DNA of 29,932 bases. Origin: Albibeggiatoa sp964388965. GTDB taxonomy: Bacteria; Pseudomonadota; Gammaproteobacteria; Beggiatoales; Beggiatoaceae. The notes below the pieces were generated by a model. That model saw only the letters and a program-made list of their open reading frames with translations. It was not told the DNA's origin and made no database searches. The stretch is taken from the NCBI GenBank assembly GCA_964388965.1, contig CAYMCP010000045.1, positions 1 through 29,932 of the forward strand. Reading direction: 5' to 3'. Positions 1 through 8,445 of the stretch are shown here, piece after piece (the first letter of the stretch is position 1; the number at the start of each line of letters is the position of its first letter). The position numbers and the translations under genes were made by a program.

Positions 1-149
1 TTCCCCCTTGAAAATACCCATACCTTTTAGTTTAGTCTAAAATGAGAATTGCTGCATCTATTCCCCACGGCGGGACTTGTTGAGACGAAGAAAATTCTTT
101 TTGCATGATACTGGTGCGTCAGTGATTTATTCTACAACGAGATTTTTCC

Positions 150-173
150 TTGTGACAGTGCACCGCGTCGTCA
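150..173. repeat. G+C-rich dispersed repeat, copy A
   Basis: This 24-base stretch matches 8184-8207 at 21 of 24 positions; the three differences lie within the tetranucleotide AGTG versus GACG. The shared 3' part reads CACCGCGTCGTCA. In the other copy the sequence is a perfect 9-bp hairpin, while here the left arm is degenerate. A REP-like intergenic element is the likely class, but its function is unknown. Confidence 0.5.
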
Positions 174-180
174 CCCATTA

Positions 181-228
181 AAATTAGCGTAACAATATAA
201 TACTTTGAATTGAGTAAAATTTTTAAAA
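181..228. repeat. 48-base A+T-rich dispersed repeat, copy A
   Basis: This stretch matches 1241-1288 at about 43 of 48 positions. The shared cores are AGCGTAACAATATAA and GAGTAAAATTTTTAAAA. Both copies are in the same orientation and flank the PepSY-cytochrome b gene pair. The small AGCGT/ACGCT inverted repeat seen in copy B is broken here. Confidence 0.65.
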
Positions 229-352
229 ATAAATGATTTTTGGTGGTTTGTCCCATGCCTATAAGAGGTTTGTCTGTTGCAAGAGTACAGCATTTTTTCG
301 ATACTCCTCCCTGCCAAACGGCATTTTTAATCAAACAGTTAGGAGTTCTCTT

Positions 353-649
353 ATGTTGAAATTTACTACTAGTTTAATAGGCTTGCTCATGTTGAGTATG
401 GCTCCTATGGTTTTTGCAGGTGCAGATTGTCCAAATGTTCCTAAAGAACAATGGTTGTCTGAACTGGACATGCAAAAGAAAATTGTTAATGAGTATGGTT
501 TTGTGATTTATAAATTCAAAATTGACGACAATTGCTACGAAATTTACGGTTCTGCGCCAAAACCTGACGATGATAGTCAATGGGCGAGAATAGAAGTTTA
601 TTTTGATCCCAGTAATGGTGAAATCGTCAAGCAGAAAATGAAGGATTAA
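353..649 (+). CDS. Secreted PepSY-like domain protein
   Basis: This is a 98-residue exported protein. Residues 1-22 form a signal peptide with a hydrophobic core (LIGLLMLSMAPMVFA) and an Ala-X-Ala type cleavage site before GADC. The rest resembles a small PepSY domain: an opening helix (PKEQWLSELDMQ), two beta strands around YGFVIYKFKI and CYEIYG, and a final WARIEVYFDPSNGEIVKQK strand-turn-strand, which is typical of the family. The two Cys residues (CPN and NCYE) could form a disulfide. The start is set by AGGAG at 341-345, seven bases before ATG; the upstream in-frame extension has no signal and is ignored. The next gene begins two bases after the stop and encodes a cytochrome b561-like protein, a known partner type for small PepSY proteins. 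A periplasmic accessory role is inferred; the ligand is unknown. Confidence 0.75.
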   Translation: MLKFTTSLIGLLMLSMAPMVFAGADCPNVPKEQWLSELDMQKKIVNEYGFVIYKFKIDDNCYEIYGSAPKPDDDSQWARIEVYFDPSNGEIVKQKMKD

Positions 650-651
650 GT

Positions 652-1182
652 GTGATATCGTCCACTTCTCATGAAATCCATATTTGGGACATCGTAGTAA
701 GACTATTTCACTGGTCGGTTGTCATGCTGTTTTTCCTAAATTTTTTTATTTTGGAAGATGGTGGACGCTTACATGAATGGGCTGGATATTGGATGGGAGG
801 ATTATTATTATTGCGCTTAATTTGGGGATTTGTTGGGTCTAAAAATGCGCGCTTTCACCATTTTTTCCCAACACCTCAACGCATTCGCCATCATTTGCAA
901 GCAATGCGTAGTCGCAACTCCGATCCTACAGAAGGGCATAATCCTATCGGGGCGTTGATGATTTTTTTGCTGCTGTTCCTACTTAGTCTGACAGTCGTAA
1001 GTGGCTGGATGCTGACTTTGGATAAATTTTGGGGAGTGGAATGGGTCGAGGAGCTGCACGAAATTGCCGCAAATGTGACCCTGTTCGCAGTAATTATCCA
1101 TGTTAGTGCAGTGATTATCATGGAAAAAGTGCTAGGTATCGCACTAATTCGTCCCATGATTACCGGTAAACGACGAGTTTAG
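652..1182 (+). CDS. Cytochrome b561-family membrane protein
   Basis: This 176-residue integral membrane protein has about four transmembrane helices. It opens with HIWDIVVRLFHW, the signature of di-haem cytochrome b/b6 proteins of the hydrogenase/b561 type, where the His is a haem ligand. Further candidate haem-ligand His residues lie in RLHEWAGYW (helix 2), ELHEIAANV (before helix 4) and IIHVSAV (helix 4). Such proteins pass electrons between the quinone pool and periplasmic partners. The start is GTG, with AAGGA six bases upstream inside the end of the preceding PepSY gene, so the two genes form a tight operon (2-base gap). The pairing suggests a small redox module, but the electron donor and acceptor cannot be read from sequence. 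The gene is followed by a repeat and a strong hairpin at 1302-1329. Confidence 0.85.
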   Translation: MISSTSHEIHIWDIVVRLFHWSVVMLFFLNFFILEDGGRLHEWAGYWMGGLLLLRLIWGFVGSKNARFHHFFPTPQRIRHHLQAMRSRNSDPTEGHNPIGALMIFLLLFLLSLTVVSGWMLTLDKFWGVEWVEELHEIAANVTLFAVIIHVSAVIIMEKVLGIALIRPMITGKRRV

Positions 1183-1240
1183 CTAAATATGAGAGTTACA
1201 CAATTGAAGTGTTAATCAATTGATTTTGTCAAACTATTCA

Positions 1241-1288
1241 AAATCAGCGTAACAATATAACGCTTTGGATAGAGTAAAATTTTTAAAA
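1241..1288. repeat. 48-base A+T-rich dispersed repeat, copy B
   Basis: This copy pairs with 181-228 (about 43 of 48 identical, same orientation). Here AGCGT and ACGCT form a 5-bp inverted repeat around AACAATATA. It lies just before the GTAGAGACA hairpin. The G and C substitutions relative to copy A restore the small stem, so this is probably the less decayed copy. Confidence 0.65.
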
Positions 1289-1301
1289 GAGACCATGTTT
1301 T

Positions 1302-1329
1302 GTAGAGACATGGCGTACCTTGTCTCTAC
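1302..1329. terminator. GTAGAGACA hairpin between convergent genes
   Basis: GTAGAGACA (1302-1310) and TGTCTCTAC (1321-1329) form a perfect 9-bp stem. The ten-base loop TGGCGTACCT can add a GG/CC pair around CGTA. The hairpin sits between the convergent cytochrome b gene and mdh, where a bidirectional terminator is expected. Neither side has a long T tract (ATTTTAAAAA on the plus strand), so termination is plausible rather than certain. From memory, GTAGAGAC palindromes are abundant intergenic repeats in cyanobacteria and some filamentous sulfur bacteria, so this may primarily be a mobile-repeat relic. Confidence 0.5.
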
Positions 1330-1341
1330 GATTTTAAAAAA

Positions 1342-2319
1342 CTAATCTAATAAATCAGCAATTGCATCCCGTTCCTGCTCTAATTCTTTTTGTGTCGCAC
1401 TCATGCGCGCTTGACTGAATGCGTCAACTTCTAAACCTTGCACGATGCTATATCGACCATTTTCCGTTATCACCGGGAAAGAGTACATTAAATCTTCTGG
1501 AATGCCATAACTGCCATCACTAGGTACAACCATGCTCACCCATTTACCGTTAGAACCCGACACCCAATCACGCATGTGCTCTAATGCGGCATAACCTGCT
1601 GAAGCGGCTGATGATTTACCACGTGCTTTAATAATTGCTGCACCACGTTGTTGTACAATCGGAATAAATTCATCCGTGATCCATGCAGAATCAACTAAAT
1701 CTTTCGCAGCTTTATTACCGACCGTTGCATAACTAATATCGGGATATTGCGTTGCAGAATGATTACCCCACACGACCATATTTTTAATATCAGTCACATG
1801 AGAACCCGTTTTTTCTGCTAATTGACTTAGTGCACGATTATGATCAAGGCGAGTCATCGCGGTAAAATTTTTACTAGACAAATCAGGTGCGGAACGCATC
1901 GCAATATAAGCATTTGTATTTGCAGGATTACCCACAACTAATACTTTTACATCACGACTTGCTTTGTCATTTAAAGCTTTACCTTGTGCGATGAAAATTT
2001 CAGCATTAATTTTTAATAAATCGGCGCGTTCCATACCCGGTCCACGCGGTGTTGCACCAACCAATAACGCATAATCTACATCCGTGAAACCAACGTTTGT
2101 ATCATCAGTAATAACAATATCTTGCAACAATGGATATGCACAATCTTCAATTTCCATTGCAACCCCTTTTAACGCTTCTAAGGCTTGTGGGATTTCTAGT
2201 AAATGCAAAATTACTGGCTGGTCTGCGCCGAGCATTTCACCGGACGCAATGCGAAAAATTAGGGAATACGCGATTTGTCCTGCCCCACCAGTAATTGCAA
2301 CACGCACAGCCTTTTTCAT
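1342..2319 (-). CDS. mdh: NAD-dependent malate dehydrogenase
   Basis: This 325-residue cytoplasmic TCA-cycle enzyme interconverts malate and oxaloacetate with NAD. It belongs to the cytosolic-type (SF1) bacterial malate dehydrogenases, not the E. coli Mdh subgroup. Residues 10-17 (TGGAGQIA) are the dinucleotide-binding loop. GATPRGPGMERADLL holds the substrate Arg of the mobile loop, TRLDHNRA holds the Asp and Arg of the active site, and VVWGNHSATQYPD holds the catalytic His. The length is normal for the family. An AGGAAGG ribosome site lies about seven bases before ATG. The gene is divergent from the 2-oxoglutarate dehydrogenase operon with a shared spacer of nearly 400 bases, consistent with joint control of TCA genes, though no operator is recognisable. 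Confidence 0.96.
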   Translation of the reverse strand: MKKAVRVAITGGAGQIAYSLIFRIASGEMLGADQPVILHLLEIPQALEALKGVAMEIEDCAYPLLQDIVITDDTNVGFTDVDYALLVGATPRGPGMERADLLKINAEIFIAQGKALNDKASRDVKVLVVGNPANTNAYIAMRSAPDLSSKNFTAMTRLDHNRALSQLAEKTGSHVTDIKNMVVWGNHSATQYPDISYATVGNKAAKDLVDSAWITDEFIPIVQQRGAAIIKARGKSSAASAGYAALEHMRDWVSGSNGKWVSMVVPSDGSYGIPEDLMYSFPVITENGRYSIVQGLEVDAFSQARMSATQKELEQERDAIADLLD

Positions 2320-2714
2320 TGTAATGCCTTCCTTTTTTTAATTGTGAATTATCAATTAACAGCTAGTAAAGTAATACGTTACATTAAAATAATAACCCAT
2401 TATTAGGCGTAGCTGTTGGTTGTGAATCTTGAAAAATTGAGTTAGTTTTAGCGATAAATTCAGTTTATATATCTTTGAGTAGTATATAAATTACTAATTA
2501 TTAATATATTTAATTGATGACAGTGAATTACGATATTGCATCACAAAAATACCCGTATGTTATCGCCAACTCACTCCTAGCACCTTATAATAACCAGAGT
2601 TTACAGAATATGCTAGTTAAATATAAATAATATCTTTTCATTATCATAATTTTGATTTATAGTAACACATAAAATATTGTTATGGTTATATGCAATAGGA
2701 TTGTGGACAAAAAA
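2320..2714. other. Divergent regulatory spacer between mdh and sucA
   Basis: This A+T-rich region of about 395 bases has no coding potential. It must hold the promoters of mdh (minus) and sucA (plus). Near the mdh ribosome site is GAATTATCAATTAAC, whose reverse complement shares TTAATTGATAA with the pheT leader. GTAATACGTTAC (about 2371-2382) is a small palindrome that could be an operator. One sigma70-like promoter for sucA can be proposed (2635-2663). No riboswitch was recognised. Confidence 0.5.
2635..2663 (+). promoter_or_regulatory. Candidate sigma70 promoter for sucA
   Basis: TTTTCA (2635-2640) and TATAGT (2658-2663) are separated by 17 bases. The -10 box differs from TATAAT at one position and the -35 from TTGACA at two. 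It lies about 50 bases before the preferred sucA start. In such A+T-rich DNA a match of this quality can occur by chance. Confidence 0.35.
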
Positions 2715-5534
2715 ATGAAAACTGCGACTTACCTTTATAATTCATCATTTATTGATGACCTCTATGAAACCTATCTTGTAGACCCACAAGCGGTTGATGA
2801 AAAATGGTGCGCCTATTTTGCTGAATTACAACGCCAAGAACATACCTTATCGCAACCTGAAGTCCCTCATGCACCGATTCAAGCCCGATTTTTAAACTAT
2901 AAACCATTGCGCACTGCACAACCTGCGAACGATACCAATCTTGGTGTGGTGGGTAATCCCGCGTTTGCTAAAAAAGAATCAGCCGCATTACGTTTAATTA
3001 ATGCTTATCGTTTTCGTGGACACCAAAATGCGAATCTTGATCCACTCAATTTGATTGAGCGACCTTATGTTGAGGATTTAGACCCTGAATTTCATGGTTT
3101 TACGCCAGCCGATATGAATCAAGAATTTGATACGGGTTCGCTATACGGTGTGGATACAATGAAATTACGTGACATCATCGCGTTACTAAAAAAAGTATAT
3201 ACCGGCAATATCGGCTGGGAATATATGCACATTACCGAAACCCGTGAAAAACGTTGGATTCAGCAACGGGTTGAAGGCTCTGAAGGTCGTCCTAAATTTG
3301 ATTTTGAATTCAAACGCCAAATTTTACGCCGCTTGACTGCTGCACAAGGTTTAGAAGATTACTTACACACTAAATATGTCGGACAAAAACGTTTTTCATT
3401 AGAAGGTGGTGAAAGTTTAATTCCACTATTAGATGAATTAATCCAAGATGCAGGTGCAGCAGGTATCGAACAAGCGGTATTAGGTATTGCACATCGTGGG
3501 CGTTTAAATGTATTAGTTAATATTTTAGGTAAGCGTCCTAAAGAGTTATTTTCTGAATTTGAAGGCAAAATTTCTGTTGAAAAAGGTTCGGGAGATGTAA
3601 AATATCATCAAGGTTATTCCTCAGATGTAGAAACACCGGGCGGCAAAGTACATCTAGCATTAGCGTTTAATCCATCACATTTGGAGATCATTAATCCCGT
3701 AGTTGAAGGCTCAGTGCGTGCGCGTCAGGAGCACTTGGGCGATAAAAAACGCAATAAAGTATTACCGATTTTAATTCATGGTGATGCAGCCTTTGCGGGA
3801 CAAGGTGTTATTATGGAAACCTTGAATTTATCAGCAACACGCGGTTATAGCACAGGCGGTACGGTTCATATTGTGATCAATAACCAAATTGGTTTTACGA
3901 CGAGTGATCCATTAGATTCACGCTCTACACTGTACTGCACCGATGTCGGAAAAATGGTGCAAGCTCCTATTTTTCATGTCAACGGAGATGATCCAGAAGC
4001 GGTTGTTTTTGTAACCAAATTAGCTCTTGAATATCGTATGGCGTTTAATAAAGATGTAGTAATTGATATGGTTTGCTATCGTCGGCATGGGCATAACGAA
4101 GCGGACGAGCCTGCTGCAACACAACCTGTTATGTATCAAAAAATTAAACAACAGATTAAAACCCAAGCTTTGTATGCAGCGCAATTAGCTAAAGAAGGCG
4201 CGATTGGTGAAAAAGATGGTGATGAATATTTAAGACAATATCGTGATGACTTGAGCACTAAAGATATTGTATCTCGCCCAGTCACAACAACTGAATTTAA
4301 AACCGGCGTGAGTTGGAAAGCATTTGTTAATAACACTTGGCGAACCCCTGCTAATACGCATATCAACATCGAGCGTTTACAAAAGTTAATAGCAAAATTT
4401 ACTACGATTCCAGACGGTTTTAAATTAAATCGCAGTGTAAAAAAATTAATTGAATCTTGGCAACGCATGGGTAAAGGTGAATTACCATTAGATTGGGGAT
4501 GTGCGGAAACTTTGGCATACGCAACACTACTTGAAGAAGGTTATCCAGTACGTTTGTCGGGTCAAGATTCAGGTCGTGGTACATTCGCGCACCGCCACGC
4601 AGTTTGGCATGAGAGTGAAACCGGTGAGACTTACTTGCCATTGCGTAACTTAGCCGAAGATCAAGAGCATTTTTTAGTTATTAATTCGTTGCTATCCGAA
4701 GAGGCAGTCTTAGCTTTTGAGTTTGGTTACGCCTCGTCTTCACCCGAAACTTTAGTAATTTGGGAAGCGCAATTTGGTGATTTTGCTAATGGTGCTCAAG
4801 TCGTAATTGACCAATTCATCAGCTCATCAGAGGCAAAATGGCAACGTTACTGTGGTCTAGTGATGCTACTGCCACACGGTTATGACGGTCAGGGACCAGA
4901 ACATTCTTCAGCGCGTTTAGAACGTTATTTACAATTATGCGCAGAAGAAAACATGCAAGTATGCGTACCGAGTACACCGGCACAAATTTTCCACTTACTG
5001 CGCCGTCAAATGGTGCGTGAATATCGCAAACCATTAATTGTCATGTCACCAAAAAGCTTATTGCGTCACAAACGTTGTGTATCTGAATTTAGCGCGTTCA
5101 CTGATGCACCATTTCAAGCCGTGATTGATGAGACTGACCCAAATATTACACCTAATAAAGTAGAACGTATTTTATTTTGTTCGGGCAAAGTCTATTACGA
5201 CCTAGTTGAGGCACGTGAACAACACAACATTGAAAACATTGCCATTATTCGTTTAGAACAGCTATATCCTTATCCGCGTGAAGAAATTGAAGAAGTATTA
5301 GAACGTTATCCCGATGTTAAACAACGGGTTTGGGTACAAGAAGAGCCACGTAATCAAGGTGCTTGGTGGTATATGCGTGCGCACATGGATGTAAATTTAA
5401 GCCATAAAGATAAGCGGATTGAATATGCAGGTCGTCCAGCGTCGGCATCGCCTGCGGTTGGTTACTTGCAGGTTCACCGTCAGCAGTTGCAAGCGTTTTT
5501 GGCAGATGCTTTACAATTACCAACTAACAATTAA
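2715..5534 (+). CDS. sucA: 2-oxoglutarate dehydrogenase E1 component
   Basis: This is the thiamine-diphosphate decarboxylase of the 2-oxoglutarate dehydrogenase complex, about 939 residues (E. coli 933). The N-terminal DDLYETYLVDPQAVDEKWC matches the E2-binding tail of the family. GIAHRGRLNVLVN holds the substrate-site His and Arg. HGDAAFAGQGV plus INNQIGFTTS form the thiamine-diphosphate/Mg motif, and YRRHGHNEADEPAATQP is an E1 signature. The C-terminal half contains GQDSGRGTFAHRHAV and LPHGYDGQGPEHSSAR. An upstream in-frame start (2682) would add eleven residues, but homology begins at MKTATYLYNSSF, and GTGGA lies seven bases before that ATG. It is first in an operon with sucB and lpd. Its presence means the oxidative TCA cycle is probably not interrupted at 2-oxoglutarate. 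Confidence 0.97.
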   Translation: MKTATYLYNSSFIDDLYETYLVDPQAVDEKWCAYFAELQRQEHTLSQPEVPHAPIQARFLNYKPLRTAQPANDTNLGVVGNPAFAKKESAALRLINAYRFRGHQNANLDPLNLIERPYVEDLDPEFHGFTPADMNQEFDTGSLYGVDTMKLRDIIALLKKVYTGNIGWEYMHITETREKRWIQQRVEGSEGRPKFDFEFKRQILRRLTAAQGLEDYLHTKYVGQKRFSLEGGESLIPLLDELIQDAGAAGIEQAVLGIAHRGRLNVLVNILGKRPKELFSEFEGKISVEKGSGDVKYHQGYSSDVETPGGKVHLALAFNPSHLEIINPVVEGSVRARQEHLGDKKRNKVLPILIHGDAAFAGQGVIMETLNLSATRGYSTGGTVHIVINNQIGFTTSDPLDSRSTLYCTDVGKMVQAPIFHVNGDDPEAVVFVTKLALEYRMAFNKDVVIDMVCYRRHGHNEADEPAATQPVMYQKIKQQIKTQALYAAQLAKEGAIGEKDGDEYLRQYRDDLSTKDIVSRPVTTTEFKTGVSWKAFVNNTWRTPANTHINIERLQKLIAKFTTIPDGFKLNRSVKKLIESWQRMGKGELPLDWGCAETLAYATLLEEGYPVRLSGQDSGRGTFAHRHAVWHESETGETYLPLRNLAEDQEHFLVINSLLSEEAVLAFEFGYASSSPETLVIWEAQFGDFANGAQVVIDQFISSSEAKWQRYCGLVMLLPHGYDGQGPEHSSARLERYLQLCAEENMQVCVPSTPAQIFHLLRRQMVREYRKPLIVMSPKSLLRHKRCVSEFSAFTDAPFQAVIDETDPNITPNKVERILFCSGKVYYDLVEAREQHNIENIAIIRLEQLYPYPREEIEEVLERYPDVKQRVWVQEEPRNQGAWWYMRAHMDVNLSHKDKRIEYAGRPASASPAVGYLQVHRQQLQAFLADALQLPTNN

Positions 5535-5554
5535 TAATATTTGAGGAAATTGTC

Positions 5555-6706
5555 GTGTCCATAGAAGAAGTTAAAGTTCCCGTTTTAGCTGAGTCTGTCG
5601 CTGATGCTACCCTATTAGAATGGCATAAAAAAGTAGGTGAAGCGGTAGCAGAAGGCGAGCGACTCGTTGATATTGAAACTGATAAAGTCGTTTTAGAAGT
5701 CGTTGCACCCAAAGCGGGTGTATTAACTGAAATTATAAAGCAAGATGGTTCAAGCGTATTAAGTGAAGAATTATTAGCTCGTATCAACACCGCAGCAACC
5801 GCCACCGCAGAATCTGCACCAGCGAAAAAAGTAGAGGTCGCTCCCGTCGCTGCAACAGCAAATCATCCACCAAAAACCAGTCCAGCAGTACGCAAAATTG
5901 CAAATGAACAAGGTATTAATCCGGCTGAGGTAGCGCATAGCGGCAATCGTGTCACCAAAAGCGACATATTAAAAGCCGTTCCAACTAATAACGTTCCAAT
6001 GTCAGGTCGCACTGAAGAACGTGTACCTATGACTCGTCTACGCAAACGCGCCGCAGAACGCTTGCTAACTGCACAACAACAACATGCAATTCTAACGACA
6101 TTTAATGAAATAAATATGAAGCCTATGATGGATTTGCGGGCGCAACATAAAGACGAATTCCAGAAAAAATATGATGTTAAACTAGGTTTTATGTCTTTTT
6201 TCACTAAAGCAGCCGTCGCCGCATTACAACAATTTCCCGTTATTAATGCCTCTACAGAAGGTGAAGAAATTATCTATCACGGCTATTATGACATTGGGAT
6301 TGCAGTTAGCTCACCGCGTGGTTTGGTTGTACCCATTTTGCGCGATGTGGACGCGATGTCTTTTGCTGAAGTGGAAAAAAATATTGCTGATTTTGGCAAA
6401 CGGGCGCGTGATGCTAAACTGAGTATCGATGATTTAACGGGTGGTACATTTACTATTACTAATGGTGGTATTTTTGGCTCGATGATGTCTACACCCATTT
6501 TAAATCCACCACAAAGTGCGATTCTGGGAATGCACAACATTGTTGAACGCCCCGTTGTGGAGAATGGTGAAATTGTAATTCGTCCTATGATGTATGTTGC
6601 ATTGTCTTACGATCATCGTATCATTGACGGACGTGACGCGGTACAGTTCTTAGTTTCGATTAAGAAATCAATTGAAGACCCTGCACGTTTATTATTAGAA
6701 TTATGA
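5555..6706 (+). CDS. sucB: Dihydrolipoyl succinyltransferase, E2 of 2-OGDH
   Basis: This 383-residue core enzyme transfers succinyl groups from E1 to CoA. Residues 1-75 are one lipoyl domain, with the lipoylated Lys in DIETDKVVLEV. An Ala/Pro-rich linker follows, then the peripheral subunit-binding domain (about 106-140: SPAVRKIANEQGIN and VTKSDILKA). The catalytic domain ends in SYDHRIIDGRDAVQFL, which holds the active-site His and Asp. It is slightly shorter than the E. coli protein (about 405) because of a shorter linker. The start is GTG, preceded by GAGGAAAT. The gap from sucA is about 20 bases, so the two are co-transcribed. Confidence 0.97.
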   Translation: MSIEEVKVPVLAESVADATLLEWHKKVGEAVAEGERLVDIETDKVVLEVVAPKAGVLTEIIKQDGSSVLSEELLARINTAATATAESAPAKKVEVAPVAATANHPPKTSPAVRKIANEQGINPAEVAHSGNRVTKSDILKAVPTNNVPMSGRTEERVPMTRLRKRAAERLLTAQQQHAILTTFNEINMKPMMDLRAQHKDEFQKKYDVKLGFMSFFTKAAVAALQQFPVINASTEGEEIIYHGYYDIGIAVSSPRGLVVPILRDVDAMSFAEVEKNIADFGKRARDAKLSIDDLTGGTFTITNGGIFGSMMSTPILNPPQSAILGMHNIVERPVVENGEIVIRPMMYVALSYDHRIIDGRDAVQFLVSIKKSIEDPARLLLEL

Positions 6707-6756
6707 AAAATCAACAATTAACAACATATTGATAATTGTACCAACAGGAGAATATT

Positions 6757-8175
6757 GTGGCAGATTATAACGTTATCGTTATTGGCGCAGGTCCCGCGGG
6801 TTATGTTGCGGCGATTCGTTGTGCGCAACTCGGTATGAAAACCGCCTGTGTCGAAAAATGGAAAAATCCACAGGGCAAAAATGTTTTAGGTGGTACTTGT
6901 TTAAACGTTGGATGTATTCCTTCTAAAGCGTTATTGACTTCATCGCATCATTTTTACGATATGCAACACCACTATGCTCAACATGGTATTAGCTGTGATA
7001 ATCCACGCATGGATGTCGCTAAAATGATGGCGCGTAAAAATGAAATCGTGGATACATTGACTCAAGGGATTGTCGGTTTATTCAAAAAAAATAAAGTGAC
7101 TCGCATCGAAGGGTCTGCAAAATTAATCGGAGATAAAAATATTGAAATTATTGCTGAAGATGGCATTAATAAAAAATTAAGTGCAGATAACATCATCATT
7201 GCGACTGGTTCCGTGCCCGTAGATATTCCCGTTGCACCGGCAGATGATGATTTGATTGTCAATTCTACTGGTGCATTAGCATTTGACGCAGTACCAAAGC
7301 GATTAGGCGTAATTGGCGCGGGAGCGATTGGTTTAGAACTCGGTAGCGTATGGGGACGTTTGGGCGCTAAGGTGACTATCTTAGAAGCGATGCCAAACTT
7401 TTTAGCTGCCGCTGACCGTAAAATTGCCGCTGCCGCACAAAAATCATTAAAAGAACAAGGTTTAGATATTCAATTAGGTGCGAAAGTGACAGGTACTTTA
7501 ATTCATAATAATGAAGTAACTGTGAATTATCAGAATAAAAAAGGCGAAGATCAAACGATTATTGTAGATAAATTAGTTGTTGCTGTCGGTCGCAAACCCT
7601 ATTCTGATGGCTTAGGTTTGGAAAATGTTGGCGTTCAAACTGATGACAGGGGTTTTATTTTAGTAGATCAGAATCGCAAAACAACCGCAGAGGGTATTTA
7701 TGCAATTGGTGATGTGATCGGTGGTCCGATGTTGGCGCATAAAGGCTCGGAAGAAGGGATAATGATCGCCGAACGTTTAGCAGGGCAAAAATCAGAAATG
7801 CACTATGACATCATGCCTTGGGTAATTTATACTCATCCTGAAATTGCATGGGTTGGTATGACTGAAGAGCAGGCTAAAGCCAAAGGACATGATTGCAAAG
7901 TTGGTCAATTTCCATTTGCAGCCAGTGGTCGCGCCAGAGCACATGGCGATACGACGGGTATGATTCGCATGGTTGCAGACGCAGAAACTGACGCAGTATT
8001 AGGTGTACATATTTTTGGTATTTCAGCGTCGGAATTGTTGGCAGAGGCGGTATTAGCAATGGAATTTGAAGCCAGTAGCGAAGATTTTGCCCGTACCATT
8101 CATGCGCATCCCACTTTATCCGAAGCGATGCACGAAGCCGCTTTAGGTGTTGATAATCGTACCATTCACGCCTGA
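6757..8175 (+). CDS. lpd: Dihydrolipoyl dehydrogenase (E3)
   Basis: This 472-residue FAD disulfide oxidoreductase reoxidises lipoamide with NAD. VIGAGPAGYVAAI is the FAD loop. GGTCLNVGCIPSKAL carries the redox Cys pair. GVIGAGAIGLELGSVW is the NAD loop, IYAIGDVIGGPMLAHK is the second FAD motif, and HAHPTLSEAMHEAAL holds the catalytic His-Glu. AGGAG (6746-6750) lies six bases before a GTG that yields MADYNVIVIG, so I prefer this start over a TTG 21 bases upstream. It is third in the suc operon, about 50 bases after sucB. No second lpd or pyruvate dehydrogenase gene is in view, so this E3 may serve several complexes. Confidence 0.96.
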   Translation: MADYNVIVIGAGPAGYVAAIRCAQLGMKTACVEKWKNPQGKNVLGGTCLNVGCIPSKALLTSSHHFYDMQHHYAQHGISCDNPRMDVAKMMARKNEIVDTLTQGIVGLFKKNKVTRIEGSAKLIGDKNIEIIAEDGINKKLSADNIIIATGSVPVDIPVAPADDDLIVNSTGALAFDAVPKRLGVIGAGAIGLELGSVWGRLGAKVTILEAMPNFLAAADRKIAAAAQKSLKEQGLDIQLGAKVTGTLIHNNEVTVNYQNKKGEDQTIIVDKLVVAVGRKPYSDGLGLENVGVQTDDRGFILVDQNRKTTAEGIYAIGDVIGGPMLAHKGSEEGIMIAERLAGQKSEMHYDIMPWVIYTHPEIAWVGMTEEQAKAKGHDCKVGQFPFAASGRARAHGDTTGMIRMVADAETDAVLGVHIFGISASELLAEAVLAMEFEASSEDFARTIHAHPTLSEAMHEAALGVDNRTIHA

Positions 8176-8183
8176 TTTTTTCA

Positions 8184-8214
8184 TTGTGACGACGCACCGC
8201 GTCGTCATGTCACA
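8184..8214. repeat. G+C-rich palindromic repeat, copy B, after lpd
   Basis: TGACGACGC (8187-8195) and GCGTCGTCA (8199-8207) form a perfect 9-bp stem with loop ACC. An alternative outer pairing of TGTGAC (8185-8190) with GTCACA (8209-8214) overlaps it. The first 24 bases match 150-173. A second imperfect stem, GGATGC/GCGTCC, follows at about 8215-8230. No T tract follows, so this looks more like a REP element than a Rho-independent terminator, although it may stabilise the 3' end of the suc operon mRNA. The remaining spacer to trkH (about 230 bases) is A+T-rich with nothing else recognisable. Confidence 0.55.
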
Positions 8215-8445
8215 GGATGCACCAGCGTCCACCATAGCCTGACTCAGTGCGTAGAACGACAATTTGTCCCACCAATGTCACCCTCTAAAATCATAACAAA
8301 CATCTCATTAAAATGGTTAAAATAAAATATTACAATTATATATTCATGCTAAATAGTATTTAAATTACTACAACATCGCAAAATAGCTGTTATATGTATT
8401 TTCAAGTATACTTTCCACCTACTACCATAACCCAAATACCAATTT

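Larger units (their letters stand above)
1..352. other. Intergenic leader with dispersed repeats, no gene seen
   Basis: No convincing coding region is seen before the gene at 353. Short open frames exist on both strands, but they lack ribosome sites and recognisable protein. The stretch carries one copy of a 24-base G+C-rich repeat (150-173) and one copy of a 48-base A+T-rich repeat (181-228), both with partners elsewhere in the window. An AGGAG ribosome site at 341-345 serves the gene at 353. The left edge may hold the end of a neighbouring gene, but nothing recognisable is there. Confidence 0.6.

Noticed and set aside
119..334. 71-residue minus-strand frame in the left leader
   Set aside because: It crosses both dispersed repeats and has no ribosome site, signal or domain.
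7874..8197. 107-residue minus-strand frame over the end of lpd
   Set aside because: It is a shadow of lpd, whose C-terminal motifs fully account for the sequence.
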